DNA of 64,000 bases from contig NW_026570231.1 in the NCBI RefSeq assembly GCF_019649055.1, forward strand, positions 1,364,001 through 1,428,000, written 5' to 3'. Each line of letters starts with the position of its first letter. Within the stretch, counting starts at the first letter, position 1. Under the pieces are notes generated by a model that was not told the origin of the DNA, searched no databases, and worked only from the letters and a program-made list of their open reading frames with translations. The DNA is from Paramacrobiotus metropolitanus (Eukaryota; Tardigrada; Eutardigrada; Parachela; Macrobiotidae). A program made the translations under genes and the position numbers. This document shows positions 1-9,560 of the stretch, in pieces.

Positions 1-101
1 TTAGCCCCCAAAGTCCACCGATATTAGCATATGCAAGGACTACAAGCAGCAAAGTATAAATTTACATCTCATACTCAAAACACACCTGAATGCTCAATAA
101 C

Positions 102-1661
102 TGTAAGCCGATCAAATGGCAAATGTTTTCGATCTTTGCGATCTTATTTTTCCCTAGGAATAGTTGCGTTATCGCTGTCAAGCCATCCAAGTTTTCGATT
201 CTCTGAAACACAAATCCATAAATTTGGTCCTTGAAAAGAAGACAAAAACCATGAAGAACACCCCCAGGCTATTTCATGCACAAGTCAGTTGGATGTAAAC
301 AGGGTTTTTACCCGGATTTTATTCGAACCGAGCTCCAACATTTCCAAGTGTTTCAAATTGTCGAGGTTTTCGATCTTTTCTATCCGGTTGTTCTCCAGAT
401 ACAACTTTTTCAGTTTCTTCAGAGTGGCCAAATTTTCTATTTTGGAGATGCGATTGAACGACAAATCCAAAACCCTGATAAACCGCGAAAAATCAATACA
501 TTACTGTACTTACTGTACTCGTATCGCAATATAATGAATATATTGGAGAAAATCGTCACTTTATCAAAACTACAACTTGAACAGTTTTCGAATGCACCAC
601 AATAAGAAGGTATACCACATGTATGCACTGGAAAATACAATTCAGGAAAAGCATTCATGTTCGAAAGATGAACAATGCAGCCAGACAAAAAACAACCATG
701 GAGACAAAGGCAGGCAGAGAAGCGAAAGCGAACTCAAGCGAAAATTTTACGGCCTAGCTACGGATCTGAACAACCGATATTGTACTAATCTACCACGAGT
801 ACCATCTATTAAAATTTCAATATATAATAATTACTATACTTACTCTAAATTCACCAACGAATCCAGATTCTCGATGACCATAATCTGGTTATCATGGAAG
901 TCCAGCTCACGCAGGTTGATTAAGAGATCCAGATTCTGAATTTTCGACAGCAAATTCTGACTATAGGTCAATATCTAAAACAGCAAAGACAACAAAATTA
1001 ATTATGAATGATTTCTTTTGTTCATGTGAAACTAATATCATCGTTTACGAATGTTATCAGACTGTAAATCATAAAACTCGAAGCAGTTACTAAACAGTAG
1101 TAGTCCTACTGGCACACACGGAGAAGATTATTTATCAGAACATAAAATATAAGAACGATATCAATAAAACGGGTGAGCTGTAAAATGTAGAAAAGAGTAC
1201 AGACACCTCGAGTTTGGTATGCTGGTTCAGATTAGCGGGTATCTCCTTGATTCGTCCATGGTTGAAGTCAGCTTCCTACAGAAAATGTATTTCATCGAAA
1301 TAACTAGTGGTTAGCAGAAATTTTTAAGATTTGTCATTCGTGCTTGAAAAGTGTCAACAAATGCTGCGATGACTATTGACATACCGTGGCTTCGTCGTCA
1401 ATATAGATTTCCTCAATATCTTGCACTTCTGGTCTGTCATCGCCAGCTTCTGTCTGGATCGTTATTTCTGCAGAAAGGATATTAAAATCAGAACCGCTAA
1501 GTACTGACGATTAGATCAGATTGTGCATGACTATCGGTCTGGTTATTGTTTACAGTTTACACTTTACAAATTACAACTACTGTGAACTACATAACATACT
1601 TACGAGAACCTCCAGGATCCTTGTCTTTCTTACGAATGGGCCTGTCACCGTTGTCATTCAT
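102..1661 (-). CDS. PPP1R7: sds22-like leucine-rich repeat protein (PP1 regulatory subunit 7), 3' end outside window
   Basis: Six exons on the minus strand read in one consistent frame: 1604-1661 (ATG at 1661, [12 protein letters not shown]), 1385-1467, 1207-1275, 844-974, 312-474 and 102-202, with GT/AG borders and matching phases. After a short acidic N-terminus ([11 protein letters not shown]) come LRRs of the 22-residue SDS22 type: [87 protein letters not shown]. Known role of the family: sds22 binds the PP1 catalytic subunit, acts in its biogenesis and targeting, and is cytosolic/nuclear. The last LRRs and the LRR cap must lie beyond base 1, because I find no convincing exon in 1-101. 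The order and spacing of the repeats match the family, so identity is firm; the exon ends are my own splice calls. Confidence 0.88.
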
Positions 1662-2190
1662 TTCTGGCAAAGTCTTCGAAAGCCAACAGAAATCAAAACA
1701 ATGATAGGCCGGTTGGGTATTACGGTAACAGAAAATTTTAATCAGAAAAATATTTTATAACAAAATTTTGTCATTAAATTTTAAAACTGGAAAGCAATGA
1801 TATAAAGACGTAAAGAAGATAAAGTGAAGTACAAGTAGTCAAGCACTTATTCTATCAATAAACCTGCAGAATCCCAAATTTTCCAGGTTCGCATGCGACA
1901 TGATCTCACATGGTAACCACAAGCTGCGCAGCTCTGCAGCAAGGCAGTTACTTTAAGTCTTCGCTGATTGGTTGTGGTAGGGTTCCGTAGACTTTGTATG
2001 ATGGGGCTTTTTACAGTTTTGTCCCAAACGGTATTTGCTTTTTGAAATCCGAATGCTGCGGGCTCATTCTACGAAATCAGCGCTATCGAATGATCCGTAG
2101 ATGTAGTTGTAGTGATCCAGACCGGGTTTTAATCGCTCGTTTTCCTTAGCGCATTCCCCTGCTGTTTCTGATCTAGATCTTTATTCGGAT

Positions 2191-3167
2191 ATGGCTGCGA
2201 ATCAGGGATATGTGAATTTTCATGTTGTGGTTGTGGTTGACGACAAGGGACTGGCATACCATAGTGACAACGCAGTGCCCGGATTGTATCATGCCGTAGT
2301 GGATAATCTGCCTTATCCCCAAAATCCTCTTCCCCCTCTTCATCCTCATCGCATGTCTGCTCGTAGATTGTTGGAATTGCTGCATGAGGTTAATCGTGTT
2401 GGTCTCTTGGTGCTGCAGGATACTAACATCGATAGTCATCAGGGGCGTCCCGGATGTCCCGACCAAATATGGCTTCGCGGACGCTGTGGATATGGATATA
2501 TCGACTCATATATGCGATATTTCGCTGACATTCGAGAGTAAGTATACGAAGGCGTTCGTTAAAGTTTAGCAAAAGATTCTTGCGCGATCAGTGCCAGTAG
2601 TGAGCTCAAAACCCGAAGTAGCTCTTATAGACTTGTATGTAAAAGGGCACCATCCCGAAGATGTGGTTGCCTAGAGCAGGGATCGCGTTTGACCAGGCGT
2701 TTGTGATTTAAACTTAAAGGAAGTTAGAAAAGGAAAAAAGGAAAGTAAAAATTCGGCTACCGTTCCCTGCGTAATAACTTCTACCTAAGAAATATGATTA
2801 AGAAAGTTGCTATAGACCATGAACTATCATATAAAAATAACAAAAAGATTTTTGGGTTCAGTGGTAGCAAAGGGGAATTTTTTGTTACTGCCCACACTTG
2901 GTGCGATCGATCTGTACTTAAAATGATTCAGAATTCAACAAAATTTAAATTAGCTGTTATCGTGTATTTTATAGTCATAAAATCTAATTTCCATCATTTT
3001 TTAATGAATTTAGCGGTCTGAATGAAAGCTGGGGCTACCGTGGCATTGGGTTCACGCTGCAGATAGCGCCGCATGGTTCCGCTCAAGAGGGTGGTTTCGC
3101 AGACGCAGGAAATGCGGACGATGACCGTGATGAGAGTGATACTTTTTTTTGTGTAACGGGAGCTTAA
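2191..3167 (+). CDS. hypothetical two-exon gene (weak)
   Basis: Exon 1 would run 2191-2537 (ATG GCT GCG AAT CAG) to a strong AGA^GTAAGT donor. Exon 2 would start after the TAG at 3011-3013 and end at a TAA at 3165-3167. The phases join (GA + C) without a stop, giving about 166 residues. The product is not one I recognise: the N-terminal half has FHVVVVVDDKGLAYHSD, and the second exon carries an acidic stretch (ADDDRDESDT). Against it, the opposite strand of 2140-2400 is also open and reads an acidic stretch (CDEDEEGEEDFGDKADY), so this could be a minus-strand exon instead. The sHSP gene follows about 190 bp downstream. No function is proposed. Confidence 0.27.
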
Positions 3168-3277
3168 TGTAAACGTTGTTCTGTTCGATTTTGTGCTTCC
3201 TCATTCTAATTAGTTATTCAGAATTTTTCATTACTGTAGGATCGCAGCGCTTTTTCCCGTAATGAGAAGCGACCTGA

Positions 3278-3338
3278 GAATTTCCGAAATTCTGATAGTA
3301 CTTGTGCGAACCCATACTTCCCGACGTTACGAAAATTC
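3278..3338 (+). promoter_or_regulatory. possible heat-shock-element-like GAA/TTC cluster upstream of the sHSP
   Basis: Imperfect inverted GAA/TTC units occur at 3278-3298 and a GAAAATTC (GAA-nn-TTC) at 3331-3338, only 20-80 bp before the sHSP start codon. No three perfect 5-bp units are in register, so this is suggestive only. It may equally be 5'UTR. Confidence 0.15.
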
Positions 3339-3357
3339 TGTTATGTAGTTCCGCCAC

Positions 3358-4165
3358 ATGAGCCGCGATTTCAACCGATTGGAGCGTCAACTGTCTCGCG
3401 GATCTGGCCCCAACCTTGGTTCTCTTGTTGACCGCTCCTATCCGGTTATGCCACAGTTTGTCGAGGAGAGCGGTCGCAAGTTGGCTCGCTTCCACTTCGA
3501 TGTTGGTGGCTTCAAGCCGGAGGATGTTTCAAGTACGAACTTAACACTGTTTAGCAAATACATCTTTCTCCGATTTGTAGTGTTCTTATGGTGGTTTCCA
3601 TTTCTGTAGTAACAATTGCCGACAACAAGGCCATCATCACTGCCAAGCATGAAGATAAGGGCGAGGTACGTTTGGAAGTATTTTGATTTTGAATACGTAG
3701 CATAACGTAGTCAGTAAATCTTTAGATTCTCTGCAAACTGTCGGATAATTTTAGTTTCCTTTAATAAGTAACATTTTCCAGTCATGTTGTGGTTTTATAA
3801 TATGGCATTCCATACAGACTGCAGTATGCTTTGAGCAGATAGCCGAGCTATGAAATTACGTATTACAAACAACGTCTTTCTTAACAAAATTTGTTCGGCA
3901 GTCATGTTATGCAGTTTTATGTTTTAGCGTGTTGCAACACGCAGTATCATTATCATCAAAATGATAATTCTTCTGTTTGCAGGATCACCATGCCATTCGC
4001 GAGTTCCGCCGTATGGTGCAGATTGCCCAGGGTGTGCAGTTCGAGCAGATGAAATCTCGTCTGACCCCGGACGGTGTGCTGACCATCGAGGCACCCTTCA
4101 ATCCACCGGCCATTCAGCAGAACCAGCATCATGAGATCCCTATCAGCCATGAGACTCGCAAGTGA
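3358..4165 (+). CDS. small heat shock protein (alpha-crystallin/Hsp20 family)
   Basis: Three exons: 3358-3532, 3610-3665 and 3983-4165, phases 1 and 0, giving 137 residues. The alpha-crystallin domain starts at about residue 44 (ARFHFDVGGFKPEDVS), continues through ITIADNKAIITAKHED (exon 2), and ends with AIREFRRMVQIAQGV and the signature SRLTPDGVLTIEAP. The tail HHEIPISHETRK contains the I-P-I form of the I-x-I/V motif that docks in the hydrophobic groove of a neighbouring dimer. Family role: ATP-independent chaperone that holds unfolding clients, acting as oligomers in the cytosol. The start CCGCCACATGAGC has a good context. The N-terminal arm is short (about 43 residues). The poly-G/A-poor promoter has only an imperfect heat-shock-like inverted GAA/TTC cluster near 3278-3298. 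Confidence 0.9.
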
Positions 4166-4941
4166 TTAAGTCCCTGCCGCACTGGCTAGCTGAGGATGTT
4201 GTCATTGTACTTGGAATTCTGTCTTACATTTCCCTGATTATGATCACAATTAATGCGCGCATTAATTAGCATCTCGCTCTTTCGCACTGTTTTTTACTTA
4301 ATTTTGTCCTTGTGGAAGTTCGATGGTGGTGTTCGATAGTGGTGTTCGATAGTGGTGTTCGATAGTGTTTGATAGTTTAATTAATTTTGTCCTTGTAGTA
4401 GTTCGATGGTGGTGTTCGTTCACAACCGGTTTTCTCACACTTAATTCGTCTGCATATATATGAAAATATGCGAATTAAAATGTTGTCAAGATTGTCGTCA
4501 TCGTTGATTGATGTAACCGTGAAGCTATGTAATTACTTTAAGTTTACAATTATAAAGTCGGACTAAAACTTCCATCTCAGTTTCTCTCGGAAGTGTTATA
4601 AAAGGCTTACGTGATTTAATTTATTTGTAATCTCGTTTCTCGGACTGGCTTCAGATCAAAATTACCGACAAATAAAATCAATCACATACATAACGTAAAC
4701 TTTGTTTTCCCAGCCTACTTTCTCTAAATAACCCAAAAGTCCAAAACCATAAATGGCCGGCAACAATTACGTGCTGCCTCTACTGGTGTGCTTAATTGCG
4801 CATATACGTACTTAACAATAATCTGGTAGGGTAGGCAGCTTGATGCGTCTAGCAATTGCAAATTGATAATCAAGCTATACACCTTCAAACAACTCCGCTT
4901 TGAAGACAGAAAAGGCCGCTCAAAGCTCAATCCAGATATTA
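4166..4941. other. intergenic stretch between sHSP and ZIP remnant
   Basis: No coding signal that I can support. It holds the 3' flank of the sHSP (AATAAA-like ACAAATAAAATC near 4668), the short tandem repeat at 4318-4420 and AT-rich sequence. Confidence 0.5.
4318..4420. repeat. short tandem repeat, unit about 13 bp (GTTCGATAGTGGT)
   Basis: The unit GTTCGATAGTGGT and variants repeat about four times in 4318-4372. A longer segment starting TAATTTTGTCCTTGT and containing the same unit is then duplicated at about 4381-4418, which points to replication slippage. Confidence 0.7.
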
Positions 4942-5851
4942 TCATATTTGTTTGGCTTCTTCGTATAAGGCCATAAGTATCATAATTTCAACGCCAGCCA
5001 TCAGTCCAAGGTTATGCATTACCAGCATCAGGATATTACTGGTACCATACTTCAGTTCCGGAAGCTGTACATGTAATACAAACACCGTCAAAGCAGATTA
5101 AACCTGTTATTTTAAATTCTAACGTTCACACCCAAATGAAAATAGACTATCGCTAGTATCGGTATATTTGTAGAAGTAATATTTAAATTCATAAACTTTG
5201 CTCAACTCATACCATATCGGCTAATGCGCTTATAGGAACATGTCGGCAGCGATTGTGAAAATCCGTTGTCTGGCGGAATCGAATGATGCAACTGGAATTC
5301 CGATATAAAACCGAATCAAACAAGTCAAGGCCGAAATAAAATTAAGTATCAACGCCCGCCTAAATGGCATTCCGGTAATGAGCAAAATTCCAAAATCACC
5401 TTAACAATAATAAAACTAGTTCATGCAGTACTTAAGACGCCAAATGAGAATTCAGATACTAGCTCCAAACAAAGGCGATAGCCATAATCATCAATGATAC
5501 AATAATTAATAGAATTTTTATCTCAACCTAAAACCCACTAGCTTTTTTAGACTTACCGGCAGAGATTACTATGTACGTAAGTAATTAAGCCGATATCGAC
5601 AGACGTGACCTTATCTGACAAAGAACACCAATCTAAACTAGCGAAAATGTATCTGTACTGTACGCGTTTAAGTGCTACCATTGTGTAATGTGTATTTTAC
5701 CTAGCTCATGAGGAACCTTATGACAAAAAATAGCAATGGAAGTGGAAATACCCGAACGGACACCCACGGAAAATGCAGCAGCAATTGCAAGGCCATCACC
5801 AAAATTATGGATAGAATCTCCCAGTAAAATCATCCATGCCAATGGAGCAAT
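4942..5851 (-). pseudogene. ZIP zinc transporter (SLC39, LIV-1 subfamily) remnant
   Basis: Three exon-like blocks on the minus strand: about 5701-5851, 5213-5399 and 4942-5064. In order they read [22 protein letters not shown] (as pieces of the TM4 region HNFxDGLA), [13 protein letters not shown] (TM5), GDFGILLITGMPFRRALIL, and the last helix MLVMHNLGLMAGVEIMIL before a TGA. ZIPs move zinc and related divalent metals into the cytosol, and TM4/TM5 His, Asp and Glu line the metal path. Oddities: the family motif HExPHExGD reads H-K-V-P-H-E-L-G-D here. The block 5213-5399 needs a one-base shift just after MFL (CTATAAGCGC), where the family has MFLY-x-x-LADM. The first block has an in-frame TGA directly upstream and no visible AG acceptor. 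Together these suggest a decayed gene. The family call is firm; pseudogene status is an inference. Upstream exons were not found. Confidence 0.68.
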
Positions 5852-6583
5852 TCATGCAACGTACAATACATTTTCGGTTGGTGCACAGTTTACTGACCAT
5901 TAAGGACACCGAAATGGTTGGAACACCCAAAAATTTCTCCTTGTTACTGGCGTGCACGTGTATTTAGTCATATATACCATAACTACTCTTGTTGTTGTCG
6001 ACTTCTCGTCATACCTTGTTACAATTACCATGTTTTGTAATATTAATTAAGCTCGTAATAGAACTGCTTTATCTGAATCCCTCTATGAATTTCGATTTCG
6101 TACGAAACTCGGATTGTTTTATGTACTTACATTGCACACCTACCTTGTTGTTCCAATTAGCTGCGCGCGCATTAGCAGACCGACCCCACGTTTTTATGTG
6201 TGTTTCTGTCGTCATTTCGTAAATTAGGGACAATACCAACTGCAAAAATATTACTGTATAGCAAGTGAACATCAAGATGCTCGATGGTTGACACACGTGT
6301 ACATCGTTGAAATAAACAATGACTTAAGCTTACAATAGCTTGCATTAGGACATACAGATAGAAGATACAGATATACAGTACATATTATACTGCTTGAAGT
6401 TGCTCCCAGTAAACAGTTAGTGGGATTATATCCAAATCTTTCCCTTGAACAGAAGCTGTTTCTTCTAAAAACGTAGAATGCACGCTTTGAAATGGTCCCT
6501 AGTCTTAGCTTAACTGCAGCGCACGTCATTATGTATTCCATGATTAATTTGTAAAATACAGGTGACGCAAGCGCATGACTTAC

Positions 6584-7520
6584 ATGTTTGTAATATTTGA
6601 CGGCTTTTGCAAACCAAACCAATTCCTCTACCAGCGCATCCAGGGAGGAAAGTAGCTGCGCATTGGTTGTGGTGCCGTTCTTTGTTACAGTTTCTTCAAC
6701 CTTAGCGATAGCTGAAAAGCAGACAATCAAATTTTCAATCGATTTCCAAACAGTTTTGAGTTTGTTTGCTTCGTTTTGTTGTTTGTTTGCTTCTCCTAAC
6801 GATTGATCTTCGCTGCCCAAAGACAAAAAAATGAGACGATGCGTGGTTAATTTTCCCCCATTGTTCTGCACTCACTTTAAAATTTGTTACGTCTTTCTAA
6901 TGTCAAAAAGGGCACAACTGATTGGACTGTTTTGCGCAGCACTTACACACAACACTAGGGATATGTATCATGCCCAGTCCCGAAAGATACGTTCGCAGCT
7001 GTGTCTGGGCTCGAACACCACCGAATCAACCTGCAGAAAGCTGCATCGAGTTTTAAGACTTACAAGTTAGTATTGCTTCGACACGGAATAGTCACCATAA
7101 AGTTACATTCAAAGTGTACATTTTCTTTCGATGTAAGTAAACAGTTCAAAAATGCAACACCAAAAGCGTGTTATTACTTCTACTTCTACTGAATAAAAGC
7201 CGAAACTGGTTTATTATGCTGCCGTGTCATGGCGTCTGTTTTCTTCTTGACTGACGTTTTGAGTATGTAACGATGGCTCCAGGACGGTAAGCGTAGGACA
7301 GGGGAGGAAACTGGTCCATCAATTTGGACAAGGATGGCTGAAATGGCAAATAGTTGGCCTTCACTCAAACGAACTTAAACCATCTAAAAGTTACCGCGAT
7401 GGCACCATGATACTCAGGAGAAACTATGACGAAGCCGTCGGCTTTAGAGATCACTTTGCTGAAATTTTTCAAGGATTCCGGAGCATCTTCCTGTTTAGCG
7501 TAATAAAGCGATAAAAAAAC
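6584..7520 (-). pseudogene. NAD(P)H-dependent FMN reductase-like (flavodoxin fold), probably disrupted
   Basis: Four minus-strand exon blocks. 7395-7520 ends KADGFVIVSPEYHGAIA, the FMN-binding SPEYHG loop of NADPH-dependent FMN reductases. From 7337 down reads LSKLMDQFPPLSYAYRPGAI, then VTYS. 6947-7030 reads GGVRAQTQLRTYLSGLGMIH. 6584-6711 reads ALVEELVWFAKAVKYYK before a strong GTAAGT donor. Order and spacing follow the family, in which cytosolic flavoenzymes reduce FMN or quinones with NAD(P)H. Two problems: a TGA (complement at 7026-7028) sits in frame immediately before FGG, and the block ending VTYS lacks a clear GT donor. The N-terminal nucleotide-binding strand (GSxRxxR type) was not located in 7521-8300. 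It could be a pseudogene or a gene whose splice sites I misread. Confidence 0.62.
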
Positions 7521-8028
7521 CTATCCTGTTTCACGCCGATGCGGTGCTGGTATCGCTTTGCAAAATCAGGAAAGGTTAAAGGGGAACTACAGCATTCTTG
7601 TAAACTGCAGCATTCTTAATTGTGTCGGCAAATTTTTCCATTGCTCGAATTCGTAGTTTATAAGCCCAGTTTTCTTAATTTGCACATTATACAAAATTTA
7701 TAAAATTTCTGCATGATGGCTACCACTATTAAACATACTTATCAACTTCTAAGTATTCGGATTTATTACGTTGCCTGATCATGACCGATTTTTTTCATCC
7801 TGCTAGCAATTAGTCACTACTCGTAATAGCTGTCACATAATTCGGTCCACATGGGCTGCGGCCGACCGTTTTGCGATAAGAAACTTGTGGACAACTAATA
7901 AATGTCGACTATGAGTTCATAATGGCGTCGTAAAAATTGTGCAAGGAGTTTTTGTGCTGGTATAGGTTTTTGGCTAGAAGAGAGTTCTTTGAAGTTTAAA
8001 AGAACAAGACTTATTTTGCACAGCCGTT
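7521..8028. other. intergenic, possible missing 5' exons of the reductase
   Basis: No exon here could be matched to a flavodoxin-like N-terminus with confidence. The sequence is AT-rich and shows no long ORF. Confidence 0.35.
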
Positions 8029-8181
8029 ATGTCTGCGACCATGTACTTAATAGAGCTTTACTATGCAATCACGATATTCTATGTACACTTCTTCTACATC
8101 AATGTACAACGGAAAACATTTAGCAATTATTTTAAACTTGCCGAAAAATATCAACAGAGAAAGCAACTGGTAGAAGCGTAA
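8029..8181 (+). CDS. possible 50-residue single-pass membrane micropeptide
   Basis: An ATG at 8029 opens a 50-codon frame to TAA at 8179-8181. Residues 5-24 (MYLIELYYAITIFYVHFFYI) are hydrophobic and aromatic enough for one membrane segment, followed by a basic, helical tail (KLAEKYQQRKQLVEA). Such TM-plus-charged-tail layouts are common in small mitochondrial or ER proteins, but I do not recognise a family. An ORF of this length can arise by chance. Confidence 0.2.
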   Translation: MSATMYLIELYYAITIFYVHFFYINVQRKTFSNYFKLAEKYQQRKQLVEA

Positions 8182-8354
8182 ATTATTGTCGAACTATGCG
8201 CCTGAAACCCAAGGGTATACAATGCGCTAGAACTCTGTTTGGCAGCTAGTTTATCCATCTTACGTTAAAATAATCTTCGGTGATGTTTCGTGTCGTTCCA
8301 GGAAAGGCAGCAGTTGTCATGCTGGCAATGTTGTCATGCATGCGAACACAATCT

Positions 8355-9103
8355 AATAGATTGTGTTCGCCATACACCAACGATAGACGGTCCGGTGTAC
8401 GATACGATGGAACACCGTATCGTAATCATATCGTCGGTAATTTATAGTGTTCGCTCTCATCACAGCCGACAAAACGATAAACGTTATACGGTGGAATGTT
8501 GCCTCCGAAGTGAATCAGCTTTGGCAGTGGCAGTTGGCACTTTTGATTGTGCTAAACTGCTTTTAGCTGTGAACCCGATGAAAACTAAAATTATAAATAT
8601 TTTTTACACCAAAGCTGCTAGATTTGAGCGCCAATGAGCGTTGTTATGAACATTTAAAGTTAAAAGCAGGCGTCTACGGAGTTTGAGTAAAAAGTTCGCG
8701 CTTAGTACTCCAACGATCGCCGTAAGCTTTGCATGGTAGATTCAAATGGTTGTAAAACCGTTGGTTTTTGGACAAACTGCCCTCACTTGGTATCAAAAAA
8801 CTTATTTTAACCTTGTCTTTCTTCTGATTTACTCCGTTCGTTAATCAAAAATCATTCGAACTTATTCTGACACTCAAAAGTTTCGTGATTTGACACCTGC
8901 AGCCGTTCCAATCGATGCAATCGCCACCAAGAGCGGTTGCTATTTCGCAGGGCTTAACGGTAAGCTTGACGATAGCTATGCTTTCTATCGTCAATCCTAT
9001 CGTCAAACGGTCCGATAAGGGTACGCCATGATGACGTGCAAGAGCCTATCGTATATCGTACCGTATATCGTAAGCCTTTTTGTGCTTGCGAACACAATCT
9101 ACT
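8355..9103. mobile_element. non-autonomous DNA transposon with 12-14 bp TIRs and TA target duplication
   Basis: TAGATTGTGTTCGC at 8357-8370 and its exact complement GCGAACACAATCTA at 9088-9101 face each other about 745 bp apart. If the flanking TA is the target duplication, the TIR is GATTGTGTTCGC, a mariner/Tc-like arrangement. A third copy, GCGAACACAATCTA at 8342-8355, abuts the left end and makes a 29-bp near-perfect palindrome, suggesting tandem or nested insertion. The interior is rich in small inverted motifs (for example GACGATAG/CTATCGTC near 8967-8993 and around 8401-8421). No transposase ORF is present. Confidence 0.5.
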
Positions 9104-9410
9104 GAATCGCTTGGAGAGATGGCCGGCACCATTTACCGTAACCACTCTAATGAGGCCGGCTGACTGCCGCATTAATTTTACCCCATTAATATTCCACCTG
9201 TTGTCTTTCTCTTTTTCGCCGCTTGTGGCCCCCTTTCGTATTCAAGAGATCCGGCTTGATTACCGTAGTTTCTCTTGCCAATTTATAGCACTGAATCGCT
9301 TGGAGAGGAGAGCCGGCTAACTGCCGTAACAATTCCCTTGGGGCCGGCTTTAGAGACCGAATCAATTTCAACCCCAATAGATACTCCACATGATTTCTTT
9401 CAGGCAATCC
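9102..9410. repeat. two diverged tandem copies, possible 3' LTR remnant of the retroelement
   Basis: CTGAATCGCTTGGAGAG occurs at about 9102 and again at 9291, each followed by a GCCGGCT(G/A)ACTGCCG motif (about 9157 and 9313) and then by similar tracts ending in (A/C)CTCCAC-type sequence and TTTCTTTC. The same GCCGGCTGACTGCCGTA motif recurs in the same orientation near 31661, on the far side of the retroelement. Confidence 0.45.
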
Positions 9411-9560
9411 TATGCTACAAACGCTGAAAACAACAATTACACGAATGCAGTTAATGTTAATATGTCACGTCGCCCTCATACAATCACCATTTTTCATTTT
9501 TGTGACGTACCGACAAATGCCGTAGACGCTCTTTTAATAGTGTGATCCTAACGATCAACA

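Noticed and set aside
6272-6583. C-terminal extension of the reductase ORF past 6584
   Set aside because: A strong GTAAGT donor ends the family-like sequence; the residues after it look like translated intron.
8290-8637. 115-codon plus-strand ORF
   Set aside because: Runs through the palindrome and TIR of a transposon; no coding pattern.
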